Source: Malania oleifera (Eukaryota > Streptophyta > Magnoliopsida > Santalales > Ximeniaceae). From it: a DNA stretch of 64,000 bases. Positions within the stretch are counted from its first letter, which is position 1. The number at the start of each line of letters is the position of its first letter. Under the pieces are notes generated by a model. The model made no database searches and was not told the DNA's origin. It worked only from the letters and a program-made list of their open reading frames with translations. The stretch is from positions 11,439,764-11,503,763 of the forward strand of contig NC_080422.1 of the NCBI RefSeq assembly GCF_029873635.1. The letters run 5' to 3'. A program made the translations under genes and the position numbers. Positions 1-10,367 of the stretch are shown piece after piece.

Positions 1-540
1 TTCTTTACTTCATCGGGGACGATATATGGGCAAAAACGTGAAAGCTCGATAAATCTCGCCACGTACTACTGGACTGTCATCGACCCCTGGGACAAGCTGA
101 GGAACTCCTGAATTCGAGCCTCTCTTACTGAAGCAGGATAATACCTATCAAAGAATATATCCCTGAAACGGGCCTGGGTCATCTGCACTGGTATAGCCCT
201 CTGTTCCTCCAACAACCTAGTGACTGCCCACCATCTCTCAGCCTCCCTTGCCAGCCTATATGTAGCATATAAGACCCTCTGCTCATCGGTGCAGTGAAGT
301 ACTGTCAGAATCTTCTCTACCTCCTGCACTCAGTTCTCCGCAACTGCAGGATCAGTCGCTCTAGAGAAAGCTGGCGGATTCATCTTCATAAATTTCTCTA
401 TGGTATATCCCTGAACTGAGGATGGACCTCCCTGCTCTCTAGAACTCCGTGCTATCTCAGCTATGACCTACTGAGCCATACTACGTAGCACAACATCTGA
501 ATCCCCACTAGCGTGAATGCTATTGCCTCTTGGGTCCATC
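1..540 (-). pseudogene. Ty3/gypsy gag, partial and broken
   Basis: This is the N-terminal part of a retrotransposon Gag (capsid) protein; it reads leftwards and leaves the window at position 1. The start codon is at 538-540 and the protein begins MDPRGNSIHASGD. The capsid signature RFRDIFFDRYYPASVRE lies near 120-180 and is typical of Tekay/Del-type chromovirus Gag. In-frame stops interrupt it at about 470 (where Gln is expected after SMAQ) and 329-331, so it cannot make full Gag. It follows the primer-binding site at 843-855 and the LTR at 860-2857, so it belongs to an element whose pol genes and 3' LTR lie outside the window. Seen: the motif and the stops. Inferred: clade, from similarity to the Gags at 15,682 and 52,533. 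Confidence 0.85.
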
Positions 541-842
541 CGGCAAACACATAGAACACTGTTTCAAAATTCTATCTTCCTACAAACCCAACTTATTCAA
601 CTAAAACTTCAAATCCTCTTTTAACTATCTCTCCTACTCCTAATCCCAAAATCCACTTCTACAATCCAAGCACATGACTCGTCGACAGTACTATGGTTTT
701 CCTGGAATCGTCACCCAAAAAAAAACACAGAAACAGTCACGAAATCTCGTATCCAGATCACAGAACACAACCTTAAATATTTTTCCTAAATTCTAGTATT
801 GTTTTTCGCTGCACTCTAGAGTCTACAGAACCCAGTGACCTA

Positions 843-855
843 GGCTCTGATACCA
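843..855 (-). other. Primer-binding site (initiator tRNA-Met type)
   Basis: On the minus strand this reads TGGTATCAGAGCC, the usual plant retrotransposon complement to the 3' end of initiator tRNA-Met. It starts four bases after the LTR end at 860 and fixes the element as minus-strand. Confidence 0.85.
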
Positions 856-1410
856 AAAATGTAACATCCTAAAAATTCTCACCATTTTTTTTTTTCTTAA
901 AATAAATTATTCCAACACTTGCATGTAATGGGCATCCCTATGTAGCAGAAAACATAAATCACATAACCACACATATATGTATATACAATACCAGAATTTA
1001 GTATTTTCAACCATAGCTTCATACAAGACTAACCCTTCCAACATCATCTACCCAAAAATATACTCACAACTCTGTCAAAAACTCACCCTAAAATATATAC
1101 ACAGCTCTGTCAAAAACTCACCCTATAACCAGGGTAATCAACACTCTCTCTATTCGCGAGCCTGATCTGCTCGTCTAGCTGTCTCACCTGATAAATGATC
1201 ATGTAATGGGGTGAGACAACGCTCAGTAAGTGGAAATATGCTATTACTAGTGTGTGGGGACCGAGTCATACAATTATAATAATAATATTTAAAAACTGCA
1301 TGATTTGGAAAATCATTAAAACATATGTATAAAGGCTTAAAACGTCTGTATCATCTGAGCTTTTTATCATTCATACTATTATATCATACTATGTACAATG
1401 AAAACTATAA

Positions 1411-1450
<40 letters not shown>

Positions 1451-2626
1451 CTGCGTTCTATTCCCTAGGACTCTGTATGTCATGATTTGACCCCTCATGA
1501 CAGGCTTGTGCGGCCCATAGGCGGGACTTAACCTGGTCGGCCCTCCAAGTAAGTCATCATACTCTACTCTCCCTCATCCCGGTCAAACTGCATCCTCTCC
1601 TAAGTACGGGACTGGCTACTACCTTGTGTAACCGGCTCCCTCTACCTAGTGTACTAGGGAGTTGCATCCTCTCCGAGCACGGCTAGACGGTACCCACACA
1701 CTATCTGAGATATCTGGTTGCACTCTATCTGTATATAGCAATGGTACCGTGCTCTGTAAACTGTATCTGTCTGTAATATTCCCACAGGGATATGATACTA
1801 TATAAGTACATCTATATATATATATATATATATATACCTCTGCCGTTTTCATTATGTTTCCAAAATAACCATAACACTATAATTTTGTACTGTAAATACT
1901 GAAAAATCTGAATAACTGTAGCATCTCGATGCTATAACTGTATAATCTATCTTTATAAACTGTGTGTTATGGTATTTAGGAATAATATAGCATTCTGTAT
2001 AAACTATGATATACTGAACTAAATAAAACCTATATAAATTTGTCTGTTAATCATCTGTGAATAACTATATATACATATTATATAACATATCATGCTGAAG
2101 TACTGTATAAATTTTACATCAAGTAAATATCTACTCAGGCCACACAACATTAAAACATTCTTTTTGTAAAATCTGCATAATAATTGGTATATATATGTAT
2201 CTATGAAAACTCTGTTAATATTCTTAAAATCCTAGCATAGCATATTTCCCTTACCTTAACTTTGAAAAGCCCCTGTAAAATTCTAGCTCTATACCTGCAG
2301 GGTTCCTAACTCAATATCCTGAAAACACAATCCCCCAGAACAAAATATCAGTATTTTCTTACCAACAACATTTCTTATATCTGAGGGAAAGACAAATACT
2401 GAACAAAATGTCTTACCCTGAGATTGGGACAAAATCCAACTCAATTTTTCCAACAATCAGCTCTGGCAGACTTGCAAAGAACTTCGTCAAGAGCGTCGTG
2501 GTAGCCTCAAATCTTTGATCCAATGAGAAACAGCCTTGGAAGCGAAAAGAGAAGTGAGAGAGAGGCGTAGAGAGAGAGAGAGAGAAAGAGGAATGTTGAA
2601 AATGGGTAAAAATCCAGGTTTTTCAC

Positions 2627-2634
2627 TATTTATA
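2627..2634 (-). promoter_or_regulatory. LTR TATA box
   Basis: Minus-strand TATAAATA, 12 bases downstream of the last GTCGAC-core palindrome. A GA/CT-rich leader (2562-2590) follows in the transcribed direction. Position and context fit the U3/R promoter of the LTR. Confidence 0.65.
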
Positions 2635-2642
2635 CTGCGACC

Positions 2643-2828
2643 TTCGTCGACGAGACACGTCATCGTCGACGAATCTTTTAGTAATTTCATCGACGAACCT
2701 TGTTCCCTCGTCGACGAAATTTAGGCTGCCCCAAAACCCCTCTCGGTATTTCGTCATCGACGAGACATGGCTTCGTTGACAAAGTTCCTTATGTACTCCT
2801 CGACGAATCCCCTGTATTTGTCGACGAA
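2643..2828 (-). promoter_or_regulatory. Array of GTCGAC-core palindromes in U3
   Basis: Eight copies of a motif related to TTCGTCGACGAA have cores starting at 2646, 2665, 2689, 2710, 2756, 2775, 2799 and 2820. The spacings are 19, 24, 21, 46, 19, 24 and 21. The array lies immediately upstream of the TATA box on the minus strand. Function is unknown; a binding-site array or an RNA hairpin set is inference. Confidence 0.75.
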
Positions 2829-2857
2829 TTCTGTGAAAAAAATTCCGGGTTGTTACA

Positions 2858-4081
2858 ATTACCAACATGAAAGTTAGCCTCAAACGAATTAATGCTCTTC
2901 AAAATACTAGAAAATGCATGTGCAGATTGACTTTCTTATTTTAACAAGAAAAGAACTTCATTCAATATGTTTTCCAGGGAATTTACTTCTTTAAGAACTG
3001 GTTTTTTAGGAAAAGTTGTCCAAACAATTACCTTTAGTTCTCCAGAAGCATCAACATTAAATTTTTTACCTAGTCCTTGAAAGTTGAACTCTCACCATTC
3101 TGCTCAACTTCTTCATCTGGTGCACCAATTACCTTATCGTTGCAAAGATTTGCTTCGACATTGCAATCCTTAACATTCACTGCAGTAGGTAATAATGGTT
3201 CCATGGCTGTCACTTGCACTTGAATATCTGGCTGGGATGACGGCTCCTTCAATTCTGGGCTCGCTTCCTCTAATTATTCTTTAGTTTCATCTGTCTCAGT
3301 TGCAACTTCAGGTGTCGGGACAACTGTTTGTCTGTCAATGGGTATCTCAAGTCAAGAAACTTCTTCTCACTTATCAGAGTACTAACGACATTCTCTATCT
3401 CAAGAGAATGCCTTGAGACATCATATACCTATTGATGTTGTTGTTGGTATACTTGAGGATCAAACTGAGGTTGTGCTGGAAATGCCCCTTATTTTAGGGT
3501 ACTCAATTGCGTGCTCAACTCATTAATGGTGCCCCGCAATTCATTTATGGTCTAAGTATTAATCTGCATAAATTTCTGAAGTGTATTAGCCATTTGTGTC
3601 ATGCTATCATCAAAAGACGTCGTCAGTGGAACAAAAGCTTCATTAGATTGAAATCCTGGAAGTGCGTAGTTCTAATAGATTTGTTGTGGCGGATACTGAT
3701 GCGAAGGAGCAACTGGATAATATCTCGGCTACGAAGGTAGTGCATAAGACTGAGGAGGCTATTGAAACTATGAGTATGGACCAGATTGATCATTCTCCCA
3801 TGAGAAATTCAGGTAATTCCTCCATTCCGGGTTGTAGGTGTTCAAAAATGGCTGATTTGGAGCTTTGTTAACCTAATTTGCTGATTGTATCTTATCAGAA
3901 CCTTTTCTAATTCTTCTAGTCTCCTTTCCAGTGCAGCAATAAGAGCCTAGAGATCATTCTCCTCTTTGACCTCATATTTACCTCCACCACTGTTTGCGCT
4001 GAGAGGTTGTACTACCATTAGTGCTTGATCGTATCATGTATTCCATTGTTGGACACTTTCAGTTAAGTAATCAAAGAATGA
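2858..4081 (-). pseudogene. Athila-like gag, C-terminal remnant
   Basis: Minus-strand decayed coding sequence downstream of the capsid domain of an Athila-like Ty3/gypsy Gag. A recognisable stretch around 3,900-4,020 reads ALIAALERRLEELEKVLIR, preceded by KYEVKEENDL, a coiled-coil-like segment usual in these Gags. The rest is full of stops. It joins in frame to the capsid part at 6611-7199 once the solo LTR 4087-6605 and one target copy are removed, giving LDQAL followed by SFFDYLTESVQQWNT. The left end is cut at 2857 by the neighbouring element. Clade assignment is inference from the Gag style and the primer site at 7315-7332. Confidence 0.6.
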
Positions 4082-4086
4082 TAGTG

Positions 4087-4299
4087 TATAAAGACTCGGA
4101 AATTTAAAATGATTAAAATAATTTGGAAAAAAAATAATAAATAAAATAACAAATAAATAAATAAAAGGAATGATGTGGGAAAAAGAAAAAAATAAAAATT
4201 AAAGAAATTAAATTAAATTAAGATAAATTAAATAATTAAATAACTAGTTGTTAAATTAAATATTATTGTACTGGATTTATAAAAAAAATAATTAAAATA

Positions 4300-4352
<53 letters not shown>

Positions 4353-6605
4353 TACTGACAGAAGAGATAAAGAGAAGAAAGAAGAAAGAAGAAGAAGAAG
4401 GAGAGTATTGCAGAGCTGCACGCCCCCCCCCCGGGGGAGGTTTTTCCTACGTGCCAGCCACTCCGTCTCCGTCTCTCTCCTTCTCTCAATTACTCGGCGA
4501 GTTTGCGATGGATCGGGAAATGGAAGGTACTATTGGATTTCTGGTTCTACTGCCGACATTTCTACTAGAACAGATTTTTCATGGGAACGGCTTAGGTACT
4601 GCTCTTAGGGAAAGGTAATTTTTTCCTATTTTCTCAATTTCTCCGTTAATATGTGCTTAAATCGACGAACGGACACCACCACGGGGTCCTAGTCGTCGTT
4701 ATCGTCATTTTGACGTAAGTAATTTTCCAATTGAGATTTTCTAAGCCCTACTCCAAAACAAGAGTGGGATTTGGGAATTTGATTAAATTTAAGAAGATAA
4801 TTATTGATTGGGTATTTAAAGGCCTAGGAAGTATTAAATTAATATTATATTTATGAATAATTTATTGGAAATAGGAATTTAATTTCAGGGTCCGGGTGAA
4901 CGCCGCAGGTATTTTTCGGGATCCCTGTTGGCGTAGTTCAAGAAATCAAGTAAGGAGAAAAATATATATTAAATAAGAATTTTTATGAATTTAATGAAAA
5001 AATAAATTGTGTTATATGTACGTGTATATGTTTCGGTATGGGTAAAATGCCAACTGTTTAAATTATATTTTTTTTTTTCGAGTTTAGGGCTGTTTATTAG
5101 ATATGTATATGCGAAAATGAATTGATGAAAGTGGGAAATATTTTTAGGATAATTAAGTAAGAAATGAAAGGTATTTTTAGTATATAAACATTAAATGTTG
5201 GTTGGCTTATTTTACAAGTAATGTATGAATTTTACTGTTAAATTGTGTGGCATGAGATTCTGTGCAAATATATGTTAAATGTATGAGATGCAGGTTAAGT
5301 AAGTAAAGCAATGAAAATAAAATATGATATGGAAAATGTTGCCTGTGTATGTTAAATGCAACCATGTAAATGTAAGACAGCTGAAAGACAGTCATGTTAG
5401 CAGATCTAGCACACTTCTGTGTAGACTAACTGATGACAGCTAAAAGGAGCTGTGTTAGCAGATCTAGCACGTTTCTACGTAAACTAACTGATGATGGCTA
5501 AAGACCAGCTGTAGTACGAAGTAATGAAATGAAATGTTATGCAATGAAATGACGATGAAATGGCAATGAAATGAAATGATAAAGGTAAATGATGTAAATA
5601 GGAAAGAGTCACTTAAAGTGAAACGAAATGGAAAGTTAAGTTATGAACATGAATGAATGTGCATGAATGTATAATGACAGAAAAGAATGATGTATTATGA
5701 TAATAGAAGTATGTATGTACGTAGAACATGTTACGATTGGGCGAGGCGTACCTTTCGCCTGAGGGCTTGTTGAGTAAGGCGAGTGCACTAGTAGCTTCAG
5801 ATGTGGCAGTAGCTACATAACGCATTAGGGAAGAGGGAACCTACTTGTATGGGCAGGTAGAATTCCTTATCCTTAGGGCCTTTGCCGATAAATTATTGTT
5901 GAATGCGTGAGTACGAGATCAATTTAACACTTGAGGGCTTACTGAGTAAGGTGAGTGCCCTGGTATGCTTAAATTGTGACCTTTGGGTTGCCTAAGTATC
6001 ATAGCAGAGGGGTGCTACTTGTATGGGCGGGTAATCGCCCCTATCCTCGGGAAATCTCGTGGGTTAAACATTTGCATGTGTTTGATTAGGATCAGGGAAT
6101 AATTTCGAAAATTATGTTAAGGATTTTCAAATGTTAAATATTATGTTATATATAAACTCATGTTGGCCACACATTGCTTTAATATATGGTTTCTTCCCTT
6201 ACTGAGATATGTCTCACCTGAATATGAATGTATCTTTTTTTTCAGGATTTCCTCGAGATTGAGCTTTGAGAGCTCGAGGTTTTTATAGCGTTATTGGGGA
6301 TTATAAAAGGTAAAGGGTACATTTCTATGTTAATTTTGAGATGAACAAAATTTATGTTTTACGTCCTTATATTTTAAGTCTATGGAAAAAGAAAGTTGTG
6401 AACATACTGAAATGTTTTGGAGATATATGTGATTATGGAAATGCAGGTGTTGGAGGATTTATTATAGATTATAGTTAGAATTAGTAAACTCTGGTATTAT
6501 GTTATATGGAGATTATGATTATGTTTTCCGCTGCGTATGTTATATTAATTATGGATGATCAGGTATAACGCGCCGGGCCCGGGATTAAGTGTTCGGGGCA
6601 TTACA
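4087..6605 (+). repeat. Solo LTR nested in Athila-like gag
   Basis: A 2.5-kb stretch starts TATAAAGACTCGG and ends GGGGCATTACA. It is flanked by a perfect five-base target duplication TAGTG (4082-4086 and 6606-6610) and has no internal retroelement genes. Plus orientation is inferred from the TGAGATATGTCTCACC block at 6199-6219, which runs on the plus strand here. It contains an AT run (4300-4347), a G/C-homopolymer patch near 4421-4436, and repeated paragraph-like copies around 5380-5500 (two runs of GCAGATCTAGCAC about 62 bases apart). It has almost no GTCGAC-core motifs, unlike the other gypsy LTRs here. Such solo LTRs arise by recombination between the two LTRs of one element. Confidence 0.88.
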
Positions 6606-6610
6606 TAGTG

Positions 6611-7196
6611 CCTGATCTAGTTCCTTGCTGAAGAGTTCTTCATTGCACATAGTCTGAACAAATTGTTTGCAATCAGGAGTAAGAGTTGTATAGAAATAAT
6701 TGACTAACCTCCATGATTCAAACCAGCGATGTGGACAAATATTTATCAGATCCTTGAACCTCTCCCAGCAAGCTTGAAAAGTCTTGTCACCCTTCTGCAT
6801 AAACTGAATGATCTGTTCTTACAAAAATTGAATTCTCTATGAGGGACAAAACTTATGTAGAAATTCACGTTCCATATCAGCCCAATTAGAGATAGAGTGA
6901 GGTCTCGAAGAATTAAACCACATCTCCATCTTATCCTTCAAAGAGGCAGGAAATAAACGAAATTTAGTAAATTCATCAATGCCAGATCTAGTAATAACAA
7001 TATTGCAAGTCAACTTAAAATCCGTCAGGTGCTGATAAGGACACTTAGATTCCATCCCATGGAACTGAGGTATCATTGACCTCCTCCCATGCTTAATTTG
7101 AAAATTAAATGCATCATTAGGTAAAGCAGCGCTAGACGGTGCAGTGATTCGTGTGGCCTGCAAAAAATCCATAAGCATGCATGGTGCAGGTGCAGC

Positions 7197-7199
<3 letters not shown>
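6611..7199 (-). pseudogene. Athila-like gag capsid region
   Basis: Minus-strand capsid part of a Ty3/gypsy Gag, starting about 7199 and running down to the solo LTR. Visible signatures are FRLFPASLKDKMEMWF and WADMEREFLHKFCPS, the capsid helices found in Athila/TAT-type Gags, then FQACWERFKDLINICPH and FRLCAMKNSS-like text in shifted frames. A stop follows FCPS near 6840 and at least one frameshift lies near 6800, so it is dead. The primer site is 115 bases upstream (7315-7332). Seen: motifs, stop, frameshift. Inferred: family. Confidence 0.75.
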
Positions 7200-7233
<34 letters not shown>

Positions 7234-7314
7234 CAAAACTTTTTTTTCTCTTTTTTTTCATGAAGAAAAGCAAAATAAAAAAGAAAAACATTAGTTTGAA
7301 ACTAAATCTAGCAT

Positions 7315-7332
7315 TCCTCAGCAACGGCGCCA
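7315..7332 (-). other. Primer-binding site, Athila/Ogre style
   Basis: The minus strand reads TGGCGCCGTTGCTGAGGA. This closely matches the TGGCGCCGTTGCCGGGGA-type primer site known from plant Athila/TAT elements. It differs from the initiator-Met site used by every other element in the window. Confidence 0.75.
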
Positions 7333-7336
7333 AAAA

Positions 7337-8983
7337 CTTAGTTCACTCTAAAATGAGCAGCGCGAAGCCTATCCCTAATATAGTAGTTCAATTGTGTAAT
7401 AATTAGCCCAAGTGTTAGATCATCTCCTCAGGGAATGTAGTCTAATTCCAAATTTCGTGTAAATCCCAAAGAAAATAAGAAAAAGAAGATTTTTCTGAAC
7501 ATAGTTCAGATTCAGTTTCTGGGATTTTTGAAATTTTTGTGATGAAATTGAAAAGAAGCAAAAACTAAACTATAAACCTAACACGCATAACATTAATGAC
7601 AAGAAACGAAAAACAAGCACAATAAGATAGATGATACCAAAAGTAAATGCCGAAAATAATCCTATGTTTAACCATTCAAACAAGAAATAAAGCCTATGTT
7701 TGAGAATTCGAAAAACGCCATAAAAAAAAAAAAAAAAAAAAAAAAAAACTTTATCATGCAACTATGCATTCAACCTTAAAATCACCAATCAAACATAAAC
7801 TCAAAAACTAAAATTAACCCAATCAATATCGTAAACAAAAATTAAACTGAATCCAACCATAGATGCAAACAAAGCAAAAAAAAAAAAAAAAATTAACTCA
7901 GACTTCAACATTAAAATAACTTAAACAAGACTTCAACAATAAATTAAACTTAAATACTACCTTGAACAAAGATTAAAAAATATAACTTTACAACTCAAAC
8001 TAATTATTCTATCGTAAAAATCTCAATTAAAATAATAAACTTAAACAAAATGATAAAATAGCCATCGCACCATAAAAATTGCTCAAAACAATAACTTTAA
8101 ATAAAAAAAACAACCAAATTTTAATAATGAAAATAACCCAACAATTATTGAAATTCCAATAAACTTTAAATAAGAAAAATTAAAATTAATAATGAACTTA
8201 AATAAATATTTAAATGCCAGAGAGAGAGTGAGCAAGAAGAGCAAGCCGTGTGAGTGGAAATTTGGAGACCTCCTTTCAACCCAAAAGAAAAACCCTATCT
8301 TTAAACCTAAAGAAATAATAAACTAATAAAGTCCCCCTTTGTTGACTTTTTAAAGTTGCCTTTACATTCAATGCCTTCCAAACCAATAAGAAACCTCTAG
8401 GCATGGCTACCCTTCATTCCAGCGCATGTCTTATGCCCATGGCCTCCCACGTGGTCACATCATCGGCCTCACACATGGGCTTTTCCTTTTAATTCAAAAG
8501 CATATGGCCTATTTTACACTTTCAAGCCTAATTTTTACCTTCTTTCAGCATGTATCTCTCAAAACTCAAAACATGAAAGTTGTAGAAATTTTTCTTAGCA
8601 TTCCGTAGCATCTTGAATCATCTCAATCGGAGCTTGGATGAGAGAGTTATGTCCAGATTACGAAATAGTGTTGAACTGTCCATAATCGCCCAATTAGCTT
8701 CGTTTTTGCACTTAACCCCTCAATTTACATCATTTTGCATGGCCTGGTCTCCTTGTTATTGCATGCATGGCTCGAGATATGAAATGCATGGCCTCTCCGA
8801 ATTTTCGAAAAATTATCCTATGATAATTAAGTATGAATATTCGTAAATCCCCGACAAAAATAGGAAAATTATCTTAAAATTATCAAATGAGCTCACTGAT
8901 TAAAATATGAGACATAATTAAGTATTTAATTAAAATAGTGACATTTAATTAATGCCTTTAAATACTTAATTACGTAACTTTGA
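7337..8983 (-). repeat. Athila-like 5' LTR (about 1.65 kb)
   Basis: AT-rich stretch upstream (minus sense) of the primer site. The outer end is placed at 8983, where minus-strand TGTCAAAGTTACG starts directly beside copia gag sequence; the inner end near 7337 is approximate. It holds a poly-A/T run (7721-7748) and no open frame of note. Its partner LTR is not in the window because the element is cut at 2857. Confidence 0.6.
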
Positions 8984-9697
8984 CACGTAGTCATTACCTT
9001 TCACCACAAGTCCTTCTCCGTGTGAGTTTTCATCGTAGATTTTCAGCCTTTGATGAAAATTCAACAAGGCACTTGTCACCTCTTCTAAATTAAGAGTCTC
9101 TTTCCCCCATGTAAGAGTGGTAACTAAATTTTCAAAAGTATGAGTTGCTGGCAAGGAATTTAGTAACATCAAAGCCTTGTCATCTTCTTCAAACTTAACA
9201 TCAACACGCATTAAATCACTTATGATTTGATTAAATGCATTGATGTGTTGATTTAAGTTTGAACCATCAACCATTTTAAGCCAATAAAGACGGTGCTTAA
9301 GGAATAGTTTATTAAAAAGTGATTTGGAGATGTACCGGCTTTCAAACTTTTGCCACACAGCCGTTGGAGAATCCTCCCCCATCACATAATAGAGCACTTT
9401 GTCGGTCAAACACAAACATATTGTGGAAACATCCTTTGCCTCCAATTCTCTACAAGTTGCCTCATCCATACCTTCCGGTTGAACACCATACAAGACCTTC
9501 ACCATCCCTTGTTGCACAAGCAAATCCTTCACTCTCCTCTGCCACAAAACGAAGTTTCCGATTCCATCAAATTTGACAACTTCAAACTTTGTAGAAGAAG
9601 TACCCGATGTCAGGATAACAACTTTAAACTTTGTAGAAGAAGTACCCGATGCCATGATAACAACTTCAAACTTTGTAGAAGAAGTACCCGATGCCAT
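8984..9697 (-). pseudogene. Ty1/copia gag, truncated by insertion
   Basis: Minus-strand Gag of a copia element, about 240 codons open. It carries the copia Gag features KFDGIGNFVLWQRRVKDLL near the start, VWQKFESRYISKSL, and the spacing helix ending TLNLEEVTSALL. It stops being copia-like just after EGLVVKGN at about 8995, where the Athila-like LTR begins, so zinc knuckle, protease, integrase and reverse transcriptase are missing. The first 14 codons are present three times in tandem (9592-9717; unit 42 bases), so several in-frame starts exist. A close relative, also minus-strand, is the Gag at 42,591-43,550. The 5' LTR is 9721-10367. Confidence 0.85.
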
Positions 9698-9717
9698 GAT
9701 AACAACTCTCTGATACC
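9592..9717 (-). repeat. 42-bp tandem triplication at a gag start
   Basis: Three adjacent copies of a 42-base unit encoding SGTSSTKFxVV, each beginning at or near a Met codon (one copy has Leu-Thr in place of Met-Ala). The related Gag at 43,550 has one copy only. Confidence 0.85.
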
Positions 9718-9720
9718 AAT
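9707..9720 (-). other. Copia primer-binding site
   Basis: Minus-strand ATTGGTATCAGAGA directly inside the LTR end at 9721; initiator tRNA-Met type. Confidence 0.85.
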
Positions 9721-10367
9721 TGTTGTGAAAAGAGTACGGAATTGCACAGCCGAATTTATAAACGCAGCAAACAATTAAGCACCAAAATATAATTCACACA
9801 CGCTGTATATCTAAAAGCAACAAGAATCAACACGAAAATATATGTGGTTTGGTAAAGCCTACATCCACGGAAGCAATCGGCAAAGGTTTCACTATGAAAA
9901 ATCAAAGTACACAATACAATGGTTACAATGATCTCCACTTTACACAATATGCCCAGAAAGACATATTTAACAACCCCTCGGAAACTTCCCTCCAAATACT
10001 CAACCGTCCCAACGCTCACAATCAAAATTTGAATTCTTCTTCGTAGCCCCGAGAGCAATCATCGACAAAAAGGGTCAATTCGTCGACGATTACTGTCCAA
10101 TTGTCAAAAAATGATGCCTTTTCATCGACGACTCTCAATGCCTGAACTTTTATCTGCTCTTGGTATCTCCATCATCTACGAATAAGGCCTATTCGTCGAC
10201 GACTCTGAATTTCTAATTTTCATCTACTCTCGATATCTCCATTCATCGACGAATAAGGCCCACTCGTCGACGAATGCCTGCTGCAGAGTACCAAAGACTT
10301 CAACACATATGTCTTTTTTTCCTTTGTTTATGAACTCCACAAAGTATAAGAGCCACAAAACACAACA
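9721..10367 (-). repeat. Ty1/copia 5' LTR (647 bp)
   Basis: On the minus strand this LTR starts TGTTGTGTTTTGTGG at 10367 and ends TTTTCACAACA at 9721, next to the primer site. It is related to the solo LTR at 41,532-42,120 (shared GTATAAGAGCCAC near the start and a shared TTTCACTAT...GTACACAATACA block). It carries eight GTCGAC-like cores (10,061, 10,082, 10,103, 10,124, 10,174, 10,195, 10,245, 10,266), spaced 21 or 50 apart. Confidence 0.85.
10061..10271 (-). promoter_or_regulatory. GTCGAC-core array in a copia LTR
   Basis: Eight cores, some degenerate (GTCAAA, ATCTAC), with spacings 21, 21, 21, 50, 21, 50 and 21. The regular 21-base step is about two turns of DNA. Same motif as in the gypsy LTRs. 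Confidence 0.65.

Larger units (their letters stand above)
860..2857 (-). repeat. 5' LTR of a Ty3/gypsy element (about 2.0 kb)
   Basis: The minus-strand LTR begins TGTAACAACCCGG at 2857 and ends GGATGTTACA at 860, giving matched TGTAACA/TGTTACA ends. The primer site and gag follow directly. It contains a TATA box at 2627-2634, an array of GTCGAC-core palindromes at 2643-2828, AT dinucleotide runs at about 1411-1449 and 1811-1836, and the LTR-shared block at 1208-1230. The base after the right end (ATTAC, 2858-2862) should be one copy of the target duplication; the partner is off the window. Small open frames inside this LTR are by-products of the repeats. Confidence 0.9.

Noticed and set aside
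843-855. tRNA gene suggested by initiator-Met complement
   Set aside because: Only the 3'-end complement is present, at LTR boundaries; no cloverleaf or A/B box found.
1411-1449. AT dinucleotide runs (also 4300-4347, 7203-7231) as promoters or origins
   Set aside because: Simple microsatellites within LTRs or leader sequence; no supporting signals.
2643-2828. CRISPR-like appearance of short repeats with 19-25 base spacing
   Set aside because: Plant nuclear LTR context, palindrome of only about 12 bases, variable spacers, no cas genes.
2487-2883. Small open frames rich in FVDE or SSTRR on both strands over the palindrome array
   Set aside because: They are translations of the GTCGAC repeat in LTR U3; similar frames recur in every LTR array (18,181-18,399; 22,603-22,818) and no domain or consistent start exists.
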